Assembly: GCA_963970005.1 (NCBI GenBank) | Contig: CAXAMN010005280.1 | Location: 272,332 to 336,331 of the forward strand | Reading direction: 5' to 3' | DNA from: Durusdinium trenchii | Taxonomy: Eukaryota > Sar > Dinophyceae > Suessiales > Symbiodiniaceae | DNA length: 64,000 nucleotides | Shown here: positions 40,220 to 49,812 of the stretch, in pieces | Layout: each line of letters opens with the position of its first letter | Numbering within the stretch: the stretch's first letter is position 1 | Position numbers and translations under genes: made by a program | The notes under the pieces: generated by a model | What the model saw: the letters and a program-made list of their open reading frames with translations, nothing else | Told to the model about the DNA's origin: nothing | The model's database searches: none

Positions 40220-42847
40220 TTGAGCAGACACGGCCACGCGGAAAGCCTGATGAATCAAATCCGTCATGGAGTAAGTATATTCCTCCGTGCGCTTCAATGA
40301 TGCACCTCGACCTTCTGCATGTTCATGTCCACCCTGACACTTCTTTCCCACAAAAGCATCAATTAACTGATTTAAGTTAGTTTGAATTCTCCATGGCTTC
40401 CTAATAGGAACATTGTTCATGTCAACAACTCCTACCATGCACCCGTCAAACCTAACAGAGTCCATGACATGAGAAACACAAAATTGTTTCACCTTGCCAA
40501 GTTCCCAATAGTCACAACCATCTGGCCACTCGATTGCGATCCACGGTGACGATCGACGAAGCGAGTTAAATAGGTCAACCATACCTGACCAAATGCGTTT
40601 CATTTCATTGATGTGACTTTCAATCTTGACGGCAGCAGAAGGAATGTACTTGTTGACCCTTTGCCATGGAGATCCGCCAGTACATGGAATGCTCACCCAA
40701 ACAAGAATCTTGATCTTCGGTCCATGCTTCCGCAGGACACCGTTCACTTGATCAATAATTCCCTTCCTAGTTTTGGGGGAGGTGATGTCGTCATGTTCGG
40801 TGATACGAAAGACGATACACCCTTGAGCTTGCTTTCTAGTCGTATCCCCTAATTTCGAATTCGGCCCACAACACACTTCAATGAGGATCCTCTGAGGTCC
40901 GGACGATGCCCCGACGGCAGAAGGTTCCCCTTTGCTTTGCACTTTCTTTTCGGCCTTGCGGACGCTATGTTCGGGGGATGAGACAATGGCAAGCAGTTTG
41001 ATGAGCTTATCCCATTTTTCGGCGTTACTAAACGGTTTCGTAAAGATGTCGGCGGCTTGCAAGATCGATGCGACGTATACGAGTACGAAATGCCTTCGAC
41101 CGAACTGTTCAGCAAGCCACGCCAAATTGAGACGTTGGGTCTTGTCCGTATGACGAAACGCCGGTGACCGACCCGACTCAAGTATTCTAATGGTAGCCTG
41201 ATTATCTTCTAACAAGACCATTTCAAAGGCTCCCGTTCCAACCAGGTAGATGTCGTTCGAACCTTGTTGCCCATCACCTGCATACTTGAAGTCTGTCAAT
41301 GCGTTTCTGATTTCACGGGACTCGACGCCATAGTCGATCTCATTCGGTCCTGCGATCCTGAAAATGGTTTTGCCCGTCCACGGCTCCTTCAATAGCTTGC
41401 TTCTAGCATTACACCAGTCCCACATGACGAATGTTTCAAAGCTTCCGTCTTTAAACTGTGCTATGGTTATGCTCATTGATGAAAGCATTTTGAGGTCCAC
41501 AGGCGTATCATCTTCTTGTTCAGGGACGAAGACCTTTTCACGAGGTTCAACATGGTGCCTAATGATTTGGCTTCCCAATGGATCGACTTCCCAGTGATCA
41601 TGTTTGTCCCCCCGTTTACCGTGCTTCTTCATCTTGGCATCAGTTTCCACCGTGCGAGAGGTTTGTACTCCCCCCGCCTGCCGGATGACTTGCCAAAGAC
41701 AGGAGGATGGAAGTCCAACCGTTCTCATTGAGAGGTTTGCAGAAACAACCTCTGCTTCAGTGGAACTCATCGCCGTTGAAGTTTGCTTTTTAGAAAACGC
41801 GGTCAACGGGAAATACGCGTTAGGCCCGACCATGGCCAATATGCAACCCGATGTGGACCGAGAATCATGTTCTCCTGCATGGTCACTGTCAGCAAACAGC
41901 CATAGTTTGCATTTCTCGGGTGCGTCACCGATAAAAGAAGTCATCTTGTGATCCAATGTGCAATGAATGTACGACATGAGGCGATGCAATGCAATATCAC
42001 AATCATGAGACCACTTAGTCACCCTACTAGCCAAGCCTTGTGTTGCTCTCAATAAGTCATATCTTGCCATCCTCGCGGCAAAGAGTACTTTCATGAGAAC
42101 GCGACTGGCAATGGCCTGGAGTTCCCCCCGGCTTTCGGCTTCGTCAGCCACGGGTCTGGCTATTTTATCATCATGAAACGGAGTTGATACCTTTTTGTAC
42201 TTGACTTCACGAGGTACCAATTCTTCGTATCTAGTCAGACACTGTTCGAGGAAACCCTTCATGTCATATGTGACCGTGGTAACAGGTACACTCATGCATG
42301 GCTGGTTGTTTTCCAGTTGGTCAAGGAACGTGAATCCCTGAGCCCTTGCTGCTTTCTTTGCCTGACCTTTGTCACGAAGTCTTTTGACTGCAGCTACGGC
42401 GACCCGTGGGTTGGACACACTCCGGTCGATGAAGTAGGTTTCCCCTGTCCACCAAAACGGAAGTCCAGTTTGCTTGCATGTCTCCAAATCATGCCAAAGT
42501 TCCGAGTACACTCCCCCCGGATCCCTGGCACCATCTCCCGATGCGCATGGTAACGCAATAGTGCAACGAATGCTACCGGGTTCAAATCCTAGAGCGTCAG
42601 TCGGCCGAACATCAAATCGCTTTCTAGGTTGAACGTGGTGATGAACAAACGTACCATGTTCAGGGAAGTGCGTCCAGTAGTCCTCAGTCCTTGCTACAGA
42701 AGCTGCAGGCACATTTGAGGGGTCCTGGATAGAATGATCGAAAACATGGGCGAAGCTCAACAGGAAGTTTGACCTCATGTTGAACAATATGTTCACATCC
42801 AAGGTACCTACCGACGTCTTCGGGAGGATCCATTTCGATGTGCTCAC
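40220..42847 (-). CDS. Pol C-terminus of element B: RNase H plus methyltransferase-like tail
   Basis: This continues RT in the other frame after a shift at about 42.70-42.75 kb. Residues from 42847: RT thumb/connection (RTEDYWTHFPEHG about 54), RNase H LWLFADSDHAGEHDSRSTSG about 310, STAMSSTEAEVVSAN about 355, LLEDNQATIRILES about 545, ADIFTKPF about 600. About 170 residues separate the STEAE and EDNQ boxes, longer than usual. Beyond RNase H comes a SAM-methyltransferase-like order: ILIEVCCGPNSKLGD about 655 (motif I-like), FRITEHDDI about 680 (acidic motif), VWVSIPCTGGSPW about 717 (Pro-Cys box, as in C5-cytosine methylases) and KPWRIQTN about 815. Cytosine methyltransferases carried by retrotransposons are known in dinoflagellates and algae. 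This one is divergent, and its activity is unproven. Confidence 0.8.
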
Positions 42848-45800
42848 CTATGAGCTTCCATCCCTCATCATGGTTTTCCCTAGGTCCCGCCAACTTAAAG
42901 TCGTCGACGTATACCGCGAGGAGCAGTCTCAATCGTTCATGCCAAAACATGGATGGCCAGCACTCAGGGTGAAGTGCTTTGAATCCAACCTTGATCAGAC
43001 ACGACTCACAATGTCGCTCCCAAAAGCCCCCCGAATCAGGGTGTCCGTACAATGCCAAGACGAGCCTGATAACGGGGTCTTTGTATTTACCAACCCCCTC
43101 CTTAGGCCAACGGTTTCGCGGGATGCGAATCCATGTCTCTGGGCCTTTCAGTGTGGTTTGGGTGTATGCCTGCTTGCCATCACCCTGGCTAATCCGGTTC
43201 CCCGGAGCAGATCCATAGCAATCCAATGCTTTGGCTGCTTCCATGTTCGCAGGCGATGAACCAAGTTCTGCAAACAATGCCGTCTCAGAAGACTCATCCT
43301 TAACATTGTTGCCTTGGAACACCGTTCTACCTTTGAACTTTCTGAGGGGGTTGCCTTTCGCTAATTCGCTACCCTTCTCAACACATAGCTCAAAGATCTT
43401 TCCTACGTGAACCTTTTCACCAGTGCGCCTAGCTTCACTAGCAACATGTTCCCATTCCTGAACAGTGTTATACCACCAGGCTGGTTTGCTCTCAAGTTTG
43501 TTCCATTCAAGATCGAGTGAAGCCTGAGCAGCAGGGTTCTCACCGACCTCCTTTGGACCTACCGGTCTGGCGACAAGTGCGTTCAAGATCATATCTTTTA
43601 CGAGTTCATGTGCTGTGGCTAGTCTGTCGCGGTGGTCATGTTTGATCACCTCTTTGACGGGCATAGCAGGAACGTCAACATTTTGGTCAACCCGATCCCT
43701 CGGGGAAGAAGGATCGTTGTTGTTCAGATTGTTGACCTTTGCAGCAGCGGCTTTGAACTTCTTTCTCGCTTCTTCAAGCTCGTATCTTCGAATCTCTTTC
43801 TCACGAGCTGCCTTTGAAGCGGCCTTCCAAAGAAAGGATGGAACATCTGGTGGTTTGGAAGTGCCTTTGTATTTCCTAGTTTTATATCCCCCCGCGCTGT
43901 AGAATGATGACCCCTCTTTTGGGATTGAGGTCACTTCACCTGTAACAGGATCAACAACCTCAACCATGTCTTCAGGCGGAACGCCTTCGAAAGGATCCTT
44001 GGGTGGATCTTTGGGCTTACCGGATGATGATGATGAGGAACCTCCTTTGCCCTCTTCATCTTCACCAGGATCATAAATCCCACTCTCAAACGCATCCTTC
44101 TTTGTATGATCAACCATTCCGTCAGTCGAAGGGACTTTAAGTGCTTTGCCACTTTCCATCGGACCTTTGTCAATCAACTCCTCCACAGGTTTAGCATCCT
44201 CATCTTCCGGCTTCGGAGGATCGTCCGATATCATGTAGCATGGAATGCGACCCTCACGGATAGCATTATACCTGTCCTTCAGTGGAAACACAAAATCTCC
44301 GTCAGGCAAAGCGAGTTTGTTCGTTCCAACCCATGGCACACTACTATCAAAGTTGTTGTCCATCACCTCTTTGAGAGGGAGAACAAGAAACTCTTTTCTC
44401 CATGAGAATTCAGGGTGAATCTTATATCCCAAAAATACTCCTGGTAGTGAGGTAGGATCGAATTTCAATTTTTCTTTGGTTTTGGTTTTTGGTCCGGTCC
44501 AATAGTCAACCCTCACTCCAAAAGGAATCATTGGTCCCTTGAACTTCTCATCGAACCTGAGTTGCCATGGTGTTTGAGCCTCCTGATCACCGAGTATGTT
44601 GTGCGCCATACAACAATGTCTGGCGGCATGCGTCCAGTATGTATGGTGCAAACCCGCTTGTTCAAGATTGATACGAGTTCCATCAAGAACGGATCGAATA
44701 CTTCTCTCTGCTTGAGCATTGCCCTTGGAGATATAGGGAACACTTGTAACGTGTCTCCATTTCAACTCTGATGCTGCCTTGACAAGCTCTTCTGCATTGT
44801 CTGAATAGAACACACCAATGTCATCCCGTCCCCGGGTGAAGTGCTTCAATGCAAGAACACAATCTCTAGTCGTTTTCCTAGCCGACGGATATACATATCT
44901 AAAGTCCGTAGCTATGTCCTTAACGACTAGAGCGTTTCTTGAACCATCGATAGCCTCTTCTTCGTCATCCCGAAGAATGAGATGATCAGCAGTGATGTGA
45001 TCACCAAATTTGTCAGCATCAACAGTTTCGGATCCTCCCTTCTTGTACGATGGTGGCTTAGTCATCTTAGCCCTTGAACATGTCGTGCAAAAAGGGTTCT
45101 TAGGAACATGCGTCAACAAATGCGCAAGCGACTTTGCTTCCCGCCTCAAGGCTTGTTCACCACGATCACGCTTTTCCGCTGGTGGATCGGGGACTAACCT
45201 GGCATCGACTGCTTCGGGTTCTGCTTCCGCAGACTCATGGGGTGCTTCCTCTACGCTAGGTGAAGTAGGGATCGGAATGTACGAAGACTTGCCGTTCCCG
45301 GAAGCATGTTCTTCATACTTGTGTCCGATAGCAGTCATAGCCATACCACTGGTTGATGGTAAATAAGGAACATAATCCTTCACTTGAAGCTTGATCCTCT
45401 GCCCATTTGGCTTTTTGAAATATGGTGTATCATTTGACGGCCAAATGAACGACCAATCATGATCAATACATAATTGTCCCACGGATATCACTGCCGGACT
45501 ATCATCAAGTACATATGGTTTTGCAGTGATTCCCAACAAGGGAATATCAAGATTAGCCTGATCATTAGCCTGGAACACTCCGTTAGCTGTAAGAAGACTA
45601 ACCGGTTTCGAGGATTCGAACACTTCGTTGCGATTGACCATTTCCCTAGATACCAGATCATTCGCACTGCCAGTATCTGCAATCCATGCGATCTCGGTCG
45701 CAGGCATTGTGACCTGTTGGTTCTTAAAACAATGCTTGCATCCCATTTCCGAATCGCAAAGATAGCAACAGCGTGCCTCGATGCCATTCAACTCGTTTGA

Positions 45801-46487
45801 AACAGCTCTGCTCAAACGTTCTGCTGCGATGCATGCATCTTCAGATGCCATTTCCAAAACTTCAGCGTTTCCTTTATGGCCTATTGGGAAACTGACATGC
45901 TTTCTTTGTTTTCGCGCAACAACTGGAAACATTAAAGAATTGCAATGAACCACGCGGTTAAAAACTTCTGGTTTGTCAGCAAAAGAAAGGCACTTCACTT
46001 TTCCCCGTCCTGACGAAGATGATGGGGAAGAATTGGTGGCAGGTGTAGCAACCATGGCCACGCTTTCCAACGGGCATCTGATAGTAGCAGACTGCGATGA
46101 TGAGACCGCAGTAGCTAAGACCAGAGTGCGCAGCAGGCAAACAGCAGCTGGGTTAGAAGGAGCACCTTTCCCACCTTTGGATTTCTGACTACCGCCAGAA
46201 CCGTTGGAGCCACGAGAAGTACTTCGTTTCTTCTTCTCTCTTTTCTCCTTCTTCTTCTTCTTTCGTTTCTTTCGGTCGTCACTTGGTGCGGGTGTAGAAG
46301 AACGATCGGGATGTTTGAAAGCACAATTCTTTCCCCGGTGACAGTCACCAGATTTCCAAAACTTGCAAACTTCCGATCTTGATCCCGGAGTCAACGACCT
46401 TCCACGTGAAGAAGAAGATCTACCCTTTCCACCACCTTTGGGCCTCCCTTTGCTGGATTCACCACTCACGATCCCCTTACCGTCCAA
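42684..46487 (-). CDS. Gag 3' end-protease-integrase-RT of element B
   Basis: The frame is open to 47300, but everything upstream of about 46487 is translation of the inserted repeat array. Order, residues from 47300: second CCCH finger CKFWKSGDCHRGKNCAFKH about 308; Lys-rich block; protease WIADTGSANDLVS about 537; integrase finger (LLTHVPKNPFCTTCSRAK) about 725; integrase Asp ADHLILRDDEE about 768, YSDNAEEL about 832, Glu in NAQAERSIR about 865; RT DGKQAYTQ about 1375, LYGHPDSGGFWE about 1420 and YVDDFKLAG about 1465. It belongs to a copia lineage clearly different from element A (YVDD against HVDD, DTG against DIG). The frame is lost near 42.72 kb by a single-base shift, and RNase H continues in the next frame. 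Confidence 0.88.
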   Translation of the reverse strand: MDGKGIVSGESSKGRPKGGGKGRSSSSRGRSLTPGSRSEVCKFWKSGDCHRGKNCAFKHPDRSSTPAPSDDRKKRKKKKKEKREKKKRSTSRGSNGSGGSQKSKGGKGAPSNPAAVCLLRTLVLATAVSSSQSATIRCPLESVAMVATPATNSSPSSSSGRGKVKCLSFADKPEVFNRVVHCNSLMFPVVARKQRKHVSFPIGHKGNAEVLEMASEDACIAAERLSRAVSNELNGIEARCCYLCDSEMGCKHCFKNQQVTMPATEIAWIADTGSANDLVSREMVNRNEVFESSKPVSLLTANGVFQANDQANLDIPLLGITAKPYVLDDSPAVISVGQLCIDHDWSFIWPSNDTPYFKKPNGQRIKLQVKDYVPYLPSTSGMAMTAIGHKYEEHASGNGKSSYIPIPTSPSVEEAPHESAEAEPEAVDARLVPDPPAEKRDRGEQALRREAKSLAHLLTHVPKNPFCTTCSRAKMTKPPSYKKGGSETVDADKFGDHITADHLILRDDEEEAIDGSRNALVVKDIATDFRYVYPSARKTTRDCVLALKHFTRGRDDIGVFYSDNAEELVKAASELKWRHVTSVPYISKGNAQAERSIRSVLDGTRINLEQAGLHHTYWTHAARHCCMAHNILGDQEAQTPWQLRFDEKFKGPMIPFGVRVDYWTGPKTKTKEKLKFDPTSLPGVFLGYKIHPEFSWRKEFLVLPLKEVMDNNFDSSVPWVGTNKLALPDGDFVFPLKDRYNAIREGRIPCYMISDDPPKPEDEDAKPVEELIDKGPMESGKALKVPSTDGMVDHTKKDAFESGIYDPGEDEEGKGGSSSSSSGKPKDPPKDPFEGVPPEDMVEVVDPVTGEVTSIPKEGSSFYSAGGYKTRKYKGTSKPPDVPSFLWKAASKAAREKEIRRYELEEARKKFKAAAAKVNNLNNNDPSSPRDRVDQNVDVPAMPVKEVIKHDHRDRLATAHELVKDMILNALVARPVGPKEVGENPAAQASLDLEWNKLESKPAWWYNTVQEWEHVASEARRTGEKVHVGKIFELCVEKGSELAKGNPLRKFKGRTVFQGNNVKDESSETALFAELGSSPANMEAAKALDCYGSAPGNRISQGDGKQAYTQTTLKGPETWIRIPRNRWPKEGVGKYKDPVIRLVLALYGHPDSGGFWERHCESCLIKVGFKALHPECWPSMFWHERLRLLLAVYVDDFKLAGPRENHDEGWKLIGEHIEMDPPEDVGRYLGCEHIVQHEVKLPVELRPCFRSFYPGPLKCACSFCSKD

Positions 46488-46990
46488 GCCGACCAGCGGA
46501 CCGGCGGACCAGCGGACCAGCGGACCGGCGGACCAGCGGACCAGCGGACCAGCGGACCGGCGAACCGGCGGACCAGCGACCAGCGGACCAGCGGACCAGC
46601 GGACCCGCGGACCGGCGAACCGACGGACGAGCGGAGCGGCGGACCGGGGGACCAGGGACCCGCCGACCGGCGAACCGGCGGACCGGCGGACCGGCGGACC
46701 AGCGGACCAGCGGACCGGCGGACCGGCGGACCAGCGGACCAGCGACCGGCGAACCGGCGAACCGGCGGACCAGCGGACCAGCGGACCAGCGGACCGGCGG
46801 ACCAGCGGACCGGCGGACTGGGGCGGACCGGCGGACCCGCGGACCGGCGGACCGGCGGACCAGCGGACCGGCGGACCAGCAGGCTGGCGAACCAGCTTCG
46901 GCGGACCAGCGGAGCAGCGACCAGCGGACGAGCGGACCAGCAGTGCAGGCAACGACCAGCGGATAGCGGCTAAGCGGACCAGCGGGCGCC
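46488..46990. repeat. 8-bp GCGGACC(A/G) array, left
   Basis: About 500 bases of head-to-tail GCGGACCA/GCGGACCG units with a few point changes. Three units make 24 bases, so every frame reads an 8-residue repeat (RTSGPADR, RWSAGPLV and similar). Long open frames here are artefacts. Confidence 0.95.
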
Positions 46991-47521
46991 AGCACTTGAC
47001 ATAGAGTCCCACCCTTCCCACCCTTGCCTGCGCCACCAACAGGCCAGCGGACCAGCGGAGATAATAATGGTGGTGGTGATGGGTGTTTTGGTTGTTGTTC
47101 TTGTTGTTTTTGCTGCTACTACTGAGTTTCAGCCCGGGACACTCAATGCGTCCTTGGTCAGGCTTCGCCTTGCTGCTTCGCCGCTTGGCATTTGGAGGCG
47201 CGGTGGGAGTTTCGTCTGGCTGTACTAATGAAGTCAATCGCTTTGCCAACAGCTTGCTGCCTGTGTCGCCCATGGCATGAGCCTTTTCACTTGGCCGCAT
47301 CGTCTTCTTTCATCCTCAAGCTGCTGGCCTTGTCTCTTGATTTCTTTCATCGGCGCATGATTGCAACCGCGGTCGAAAACATGACTTGCAAACGTCTACC
47401 GTGCTTCTGCTTTTGAACCAGCATGCAAGTATGCAAGTTGCCGATTGCAAGCGCGAGACCCGCAAGCCACCCTGCTATCAGCAAACATCAATCTAGCATT
47501 TTCTTTTTTCATGCAGCTGCA
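46991..47521. other. 5' flank of the KDZ-type gene
   Basis: A (GGT)n/(GTT)n-rich stretch at about 47067-47120 and otherwise unremarkable DNA. On the minus strand about 75 codons from 47273 (MGDTGSKLLAKRLTSLVQPD) run into the array. They could be an exon of a gene read the other way, but nothing supports it further. Promoter elements were not identifiable. Confidence 0.3.
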
Positions 47522-49515
47522 ATGACGAATCCACAGCATCAGTGCCATGGGGTCCTTGCGCAAGCCATTTGTGACGCTGACCCGGCTGCGCAAATTTCGC
47601 CAGAACTAGTCCATCATTTGGCGACCAGATTAGAACCGCTCTTCAACCAAAGGGTTGCTGTTTTCGGCCGGGAAAGCAAAGCTCAAGAATTGGTGCCGCA
47701 GCTTGTTGCTTGCCCTGGGCGCGGAGGACGACTTGCTGAATGTCGGAGCTCCGCTGCTGCAGCTATCGTCGTAGATCTGTCGGGTTTGGTCCAGAAACAA
47801 CACATTCCACTGAGATGTCGGCGATCCTCCTGTCCAGACTTTGGTGTGCTGCTGTGGTACAACTATACCGTGCGGAGTGGGTGCCATCATTTTGCAGGAG
47901 AGCTACCTGAGTTGAACTGCTTCATGTTGTCCGCCACCTTCGGCTTCAGTGTCCCCTGGTTGCAACAGTTTCACGTACGCATGGTGAGGCAACATGCGTC
48001 TTTCACAAGTGAAGCAGATGTGCTCGGCGCGCAGGCAGCTTACAATTCCCAGCTCCATCTCTTACCAACAGCTCGATTGCGGCTTCTCATTAGCCAGGGG
48101 TGGTTTGCTTGGCGTCTCCTCACCCGGGTGCACCAAAGCAATTTGGACCTAGCATCTTTTGATTTCTTGCGGCCCATGGAGGACATGATTGGCTTATTCT
48201 TGCCGCAGTTGCAAAGAGAATTTGGCAGGACTACCTTGGAGGAAGCCCAAAAAGCCACGATGCGCTGTGACGTTGTTGTGCTCGATGGCAATGCAAAAAA
48301 TCGTCGAGCTGTTTGCGGAGCCTCATTGGCCGGAGGAACTTTTTCCAAGGAATTGCGCCGGGTGGTCCGCCACAACTGTGCCAATACTCCCGCTTTTCGG
48401 AGATGCTTCTGTCCCGCCCATTGCAGTCAAGATGATCAATTCCAGGCGGGGGGGCAAAGCATTTCCAACCGCAAAAATGAGTAAAGTTTTCTTTTTCAGC
48501 CACTCTGCCTCAGGAAGTGACCATTCTTCAGCACAAGCTCATCAATGACGGACAGTGCTTGATGGTCTTGCTGAAAGAGACTGTGGAGCCTCAAAGAGAA
48601 GCTTGGGTATCCGATTCTGCAGTTCCAGCGTCTGTCCTGTCCAACTATTTGCAGCAAGTGGGCGAGGCGAAGTTGAAACCCAGCAAACGCCCACGGCGAG
48701 AAGAGGAGGCAGACGGCAGAGGCGGCTCTTCCTCATCGCTTGGACCTTCGATGCTTGCGAGTTTAACGTTGCAAGAGATTGGGCGCTCGTCCGACCCAAC
48801 AGATTTGCAGTGCGTGACTTGCTGCACACACAAGGAAGGCAGCGCTGCTCAAAGGCAGCTTGCCAAATCTGCTGGAATGTTGTGCGCGTGTTTGTCTGAG
48901 GGTTTGATTTTGCACATGCAAGAAATCTACGGCTGTGAGTCGTTGAGCCAGAGATACCTATGTCTGGCGTCTGTGAAAGCCCTCTTGCCGTCCCTTCGCG
49001 TGGTGGTCCACGATGATGCTTGCCATTTGCACAAGTACGCGGCTCGTCGCGCCCAGGACGGAAACTCAAAGGGGATGACAAAGCCACGAAATTCTTTGGG
49101 CAGTGAGAGCTATAAGCACCGTGCTAGTGTTCTGTTGTTTCTTGCGTGAATGCGTTTCACGTTTTATATTGCCCATGCGCAGGATTCAGAAGCTGCTGCC
49201 CAGATAGCCCCGCCAGAGATGAAGTACGTGTGCGACAAGTTCCACATGGCTGGCCATACCGATGCTTGGTGTAAAGAGACGTGCGACCCAGCCTTGCCTG
49301 CAAACGCTTCTCTTCTTCAAGGCATTCGGACTTCGGTCTGTGAATTCACTTTTACCTGGTTGAGCAAGTACAAGCACCAAACCAAGCACATGAACAAGCA
49401 CGGCTTCCAATTCTTCTTGCTCGATATGGCGTGGAGCCACAATGAAATTATACTCCAAGGAGGCTACAGACCAGAGGAGGTCGCCGGCTCTGCGGCAGTG
49501 GAAGGGACCGACTGA
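47522..49515 (+). CDS. KDZ-type (Kyakuja-Dileera-Zisupton) transposase, three exons
   Basis: The ATG at 47522 (MTNPQHQCHGVLAQAICDAD) follows a short in-frame leader. A three-exon model, 47522-48425, 48500-49102 and 49190-49515, uses GT-AG introns of 74 and 87 bases, keeps phase and gives 610 codons. Exon 1 has a Cys-rich module (RCRRSSCP … DGNAKNRRAVC … CANTPAFRRCFCPAHC) like the CxC clusters that accompany KDZ transposases. Exon 2 ends with VVHDDACHLHKYAARR, matching the Asp-x-x-Cys box. Exon 3 has CDKFHMAGHTDAWCKETCDP (the H-x-x-H-…-C box) and SVCEFTFTWLSKYKHQTKHM with the presumed catalytic Glu. KDZ enzymes are DDE-class cut-and-paste transposases of eukaryotes. The intact phase across introns suggests a functional gene. 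Confidence 0.65.
48426..48499 (+). other. Predicted intron 1 of the KDZ-type gene
   Basis: GTCAAG … TTTTTCAG, 74 bases, joins the exon 1 and exon 2 frames in phase and removes the exon 1 stop at 48482-48484. Confidence 0.5.
49103..49189 (+). other. Predicted intron 2 of the KDZ-type gene
   Basis: GTGAGAGC … GATTCAG, 87 bases, removes the TGA at 49147 and keeps phase. Confidence 0.5.
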
Positions 49516-49812
49516 CAGTCTAAAGTTAAGATTTAGGATTTCAAGCACGGCCTGTGCCTTATAGACTGGATCGAAGCTGTGGAATGGAAAATTCATGGTG
49601 TGTCGTACCCGCTCATTGCATCGACCTGTTGCTTCAAACGGCTACATATCACGCGGTACATGACTCTGTCAGTGCGCATGTGCAGATGCCTCGCTTTGAA
49701 ACCAAACTGTTTTGCGTAGCTTCGACTAAGTCTGACTAAAGTGTTCCAACAAAGCCTTGCATGATGGCCGTGACAGCCGCGTCTGCTCTGAGCTCGGTGG
49801 CGCGGCCAAGCC
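49516..49812 (+). other. Spacer between the KDZ-type and DUF3987-like genes
   Basis: About 300 bases with no supported coding sequence. It would hold the 3' end of the first gene and the start region of the second. The true start of the second gene could lie in here (alternative ATGs at about 49762). Confidence 0.4.

Noticed and set aside
42560..42590. GGTTCAAATCC, like a tRNA B box
   Set aside because: It lies inside the pol frame of element B, with no cloverleaf around it.
46363..47300. Long open frames on both strands (up to 213 codons plus an N-terminal extension of the pol frame), rich in RTSGPAD or RWSAGPLV
   Set aside because: They are translations of the 8-bp array. A 24-base superperiod without stops opens all frames.
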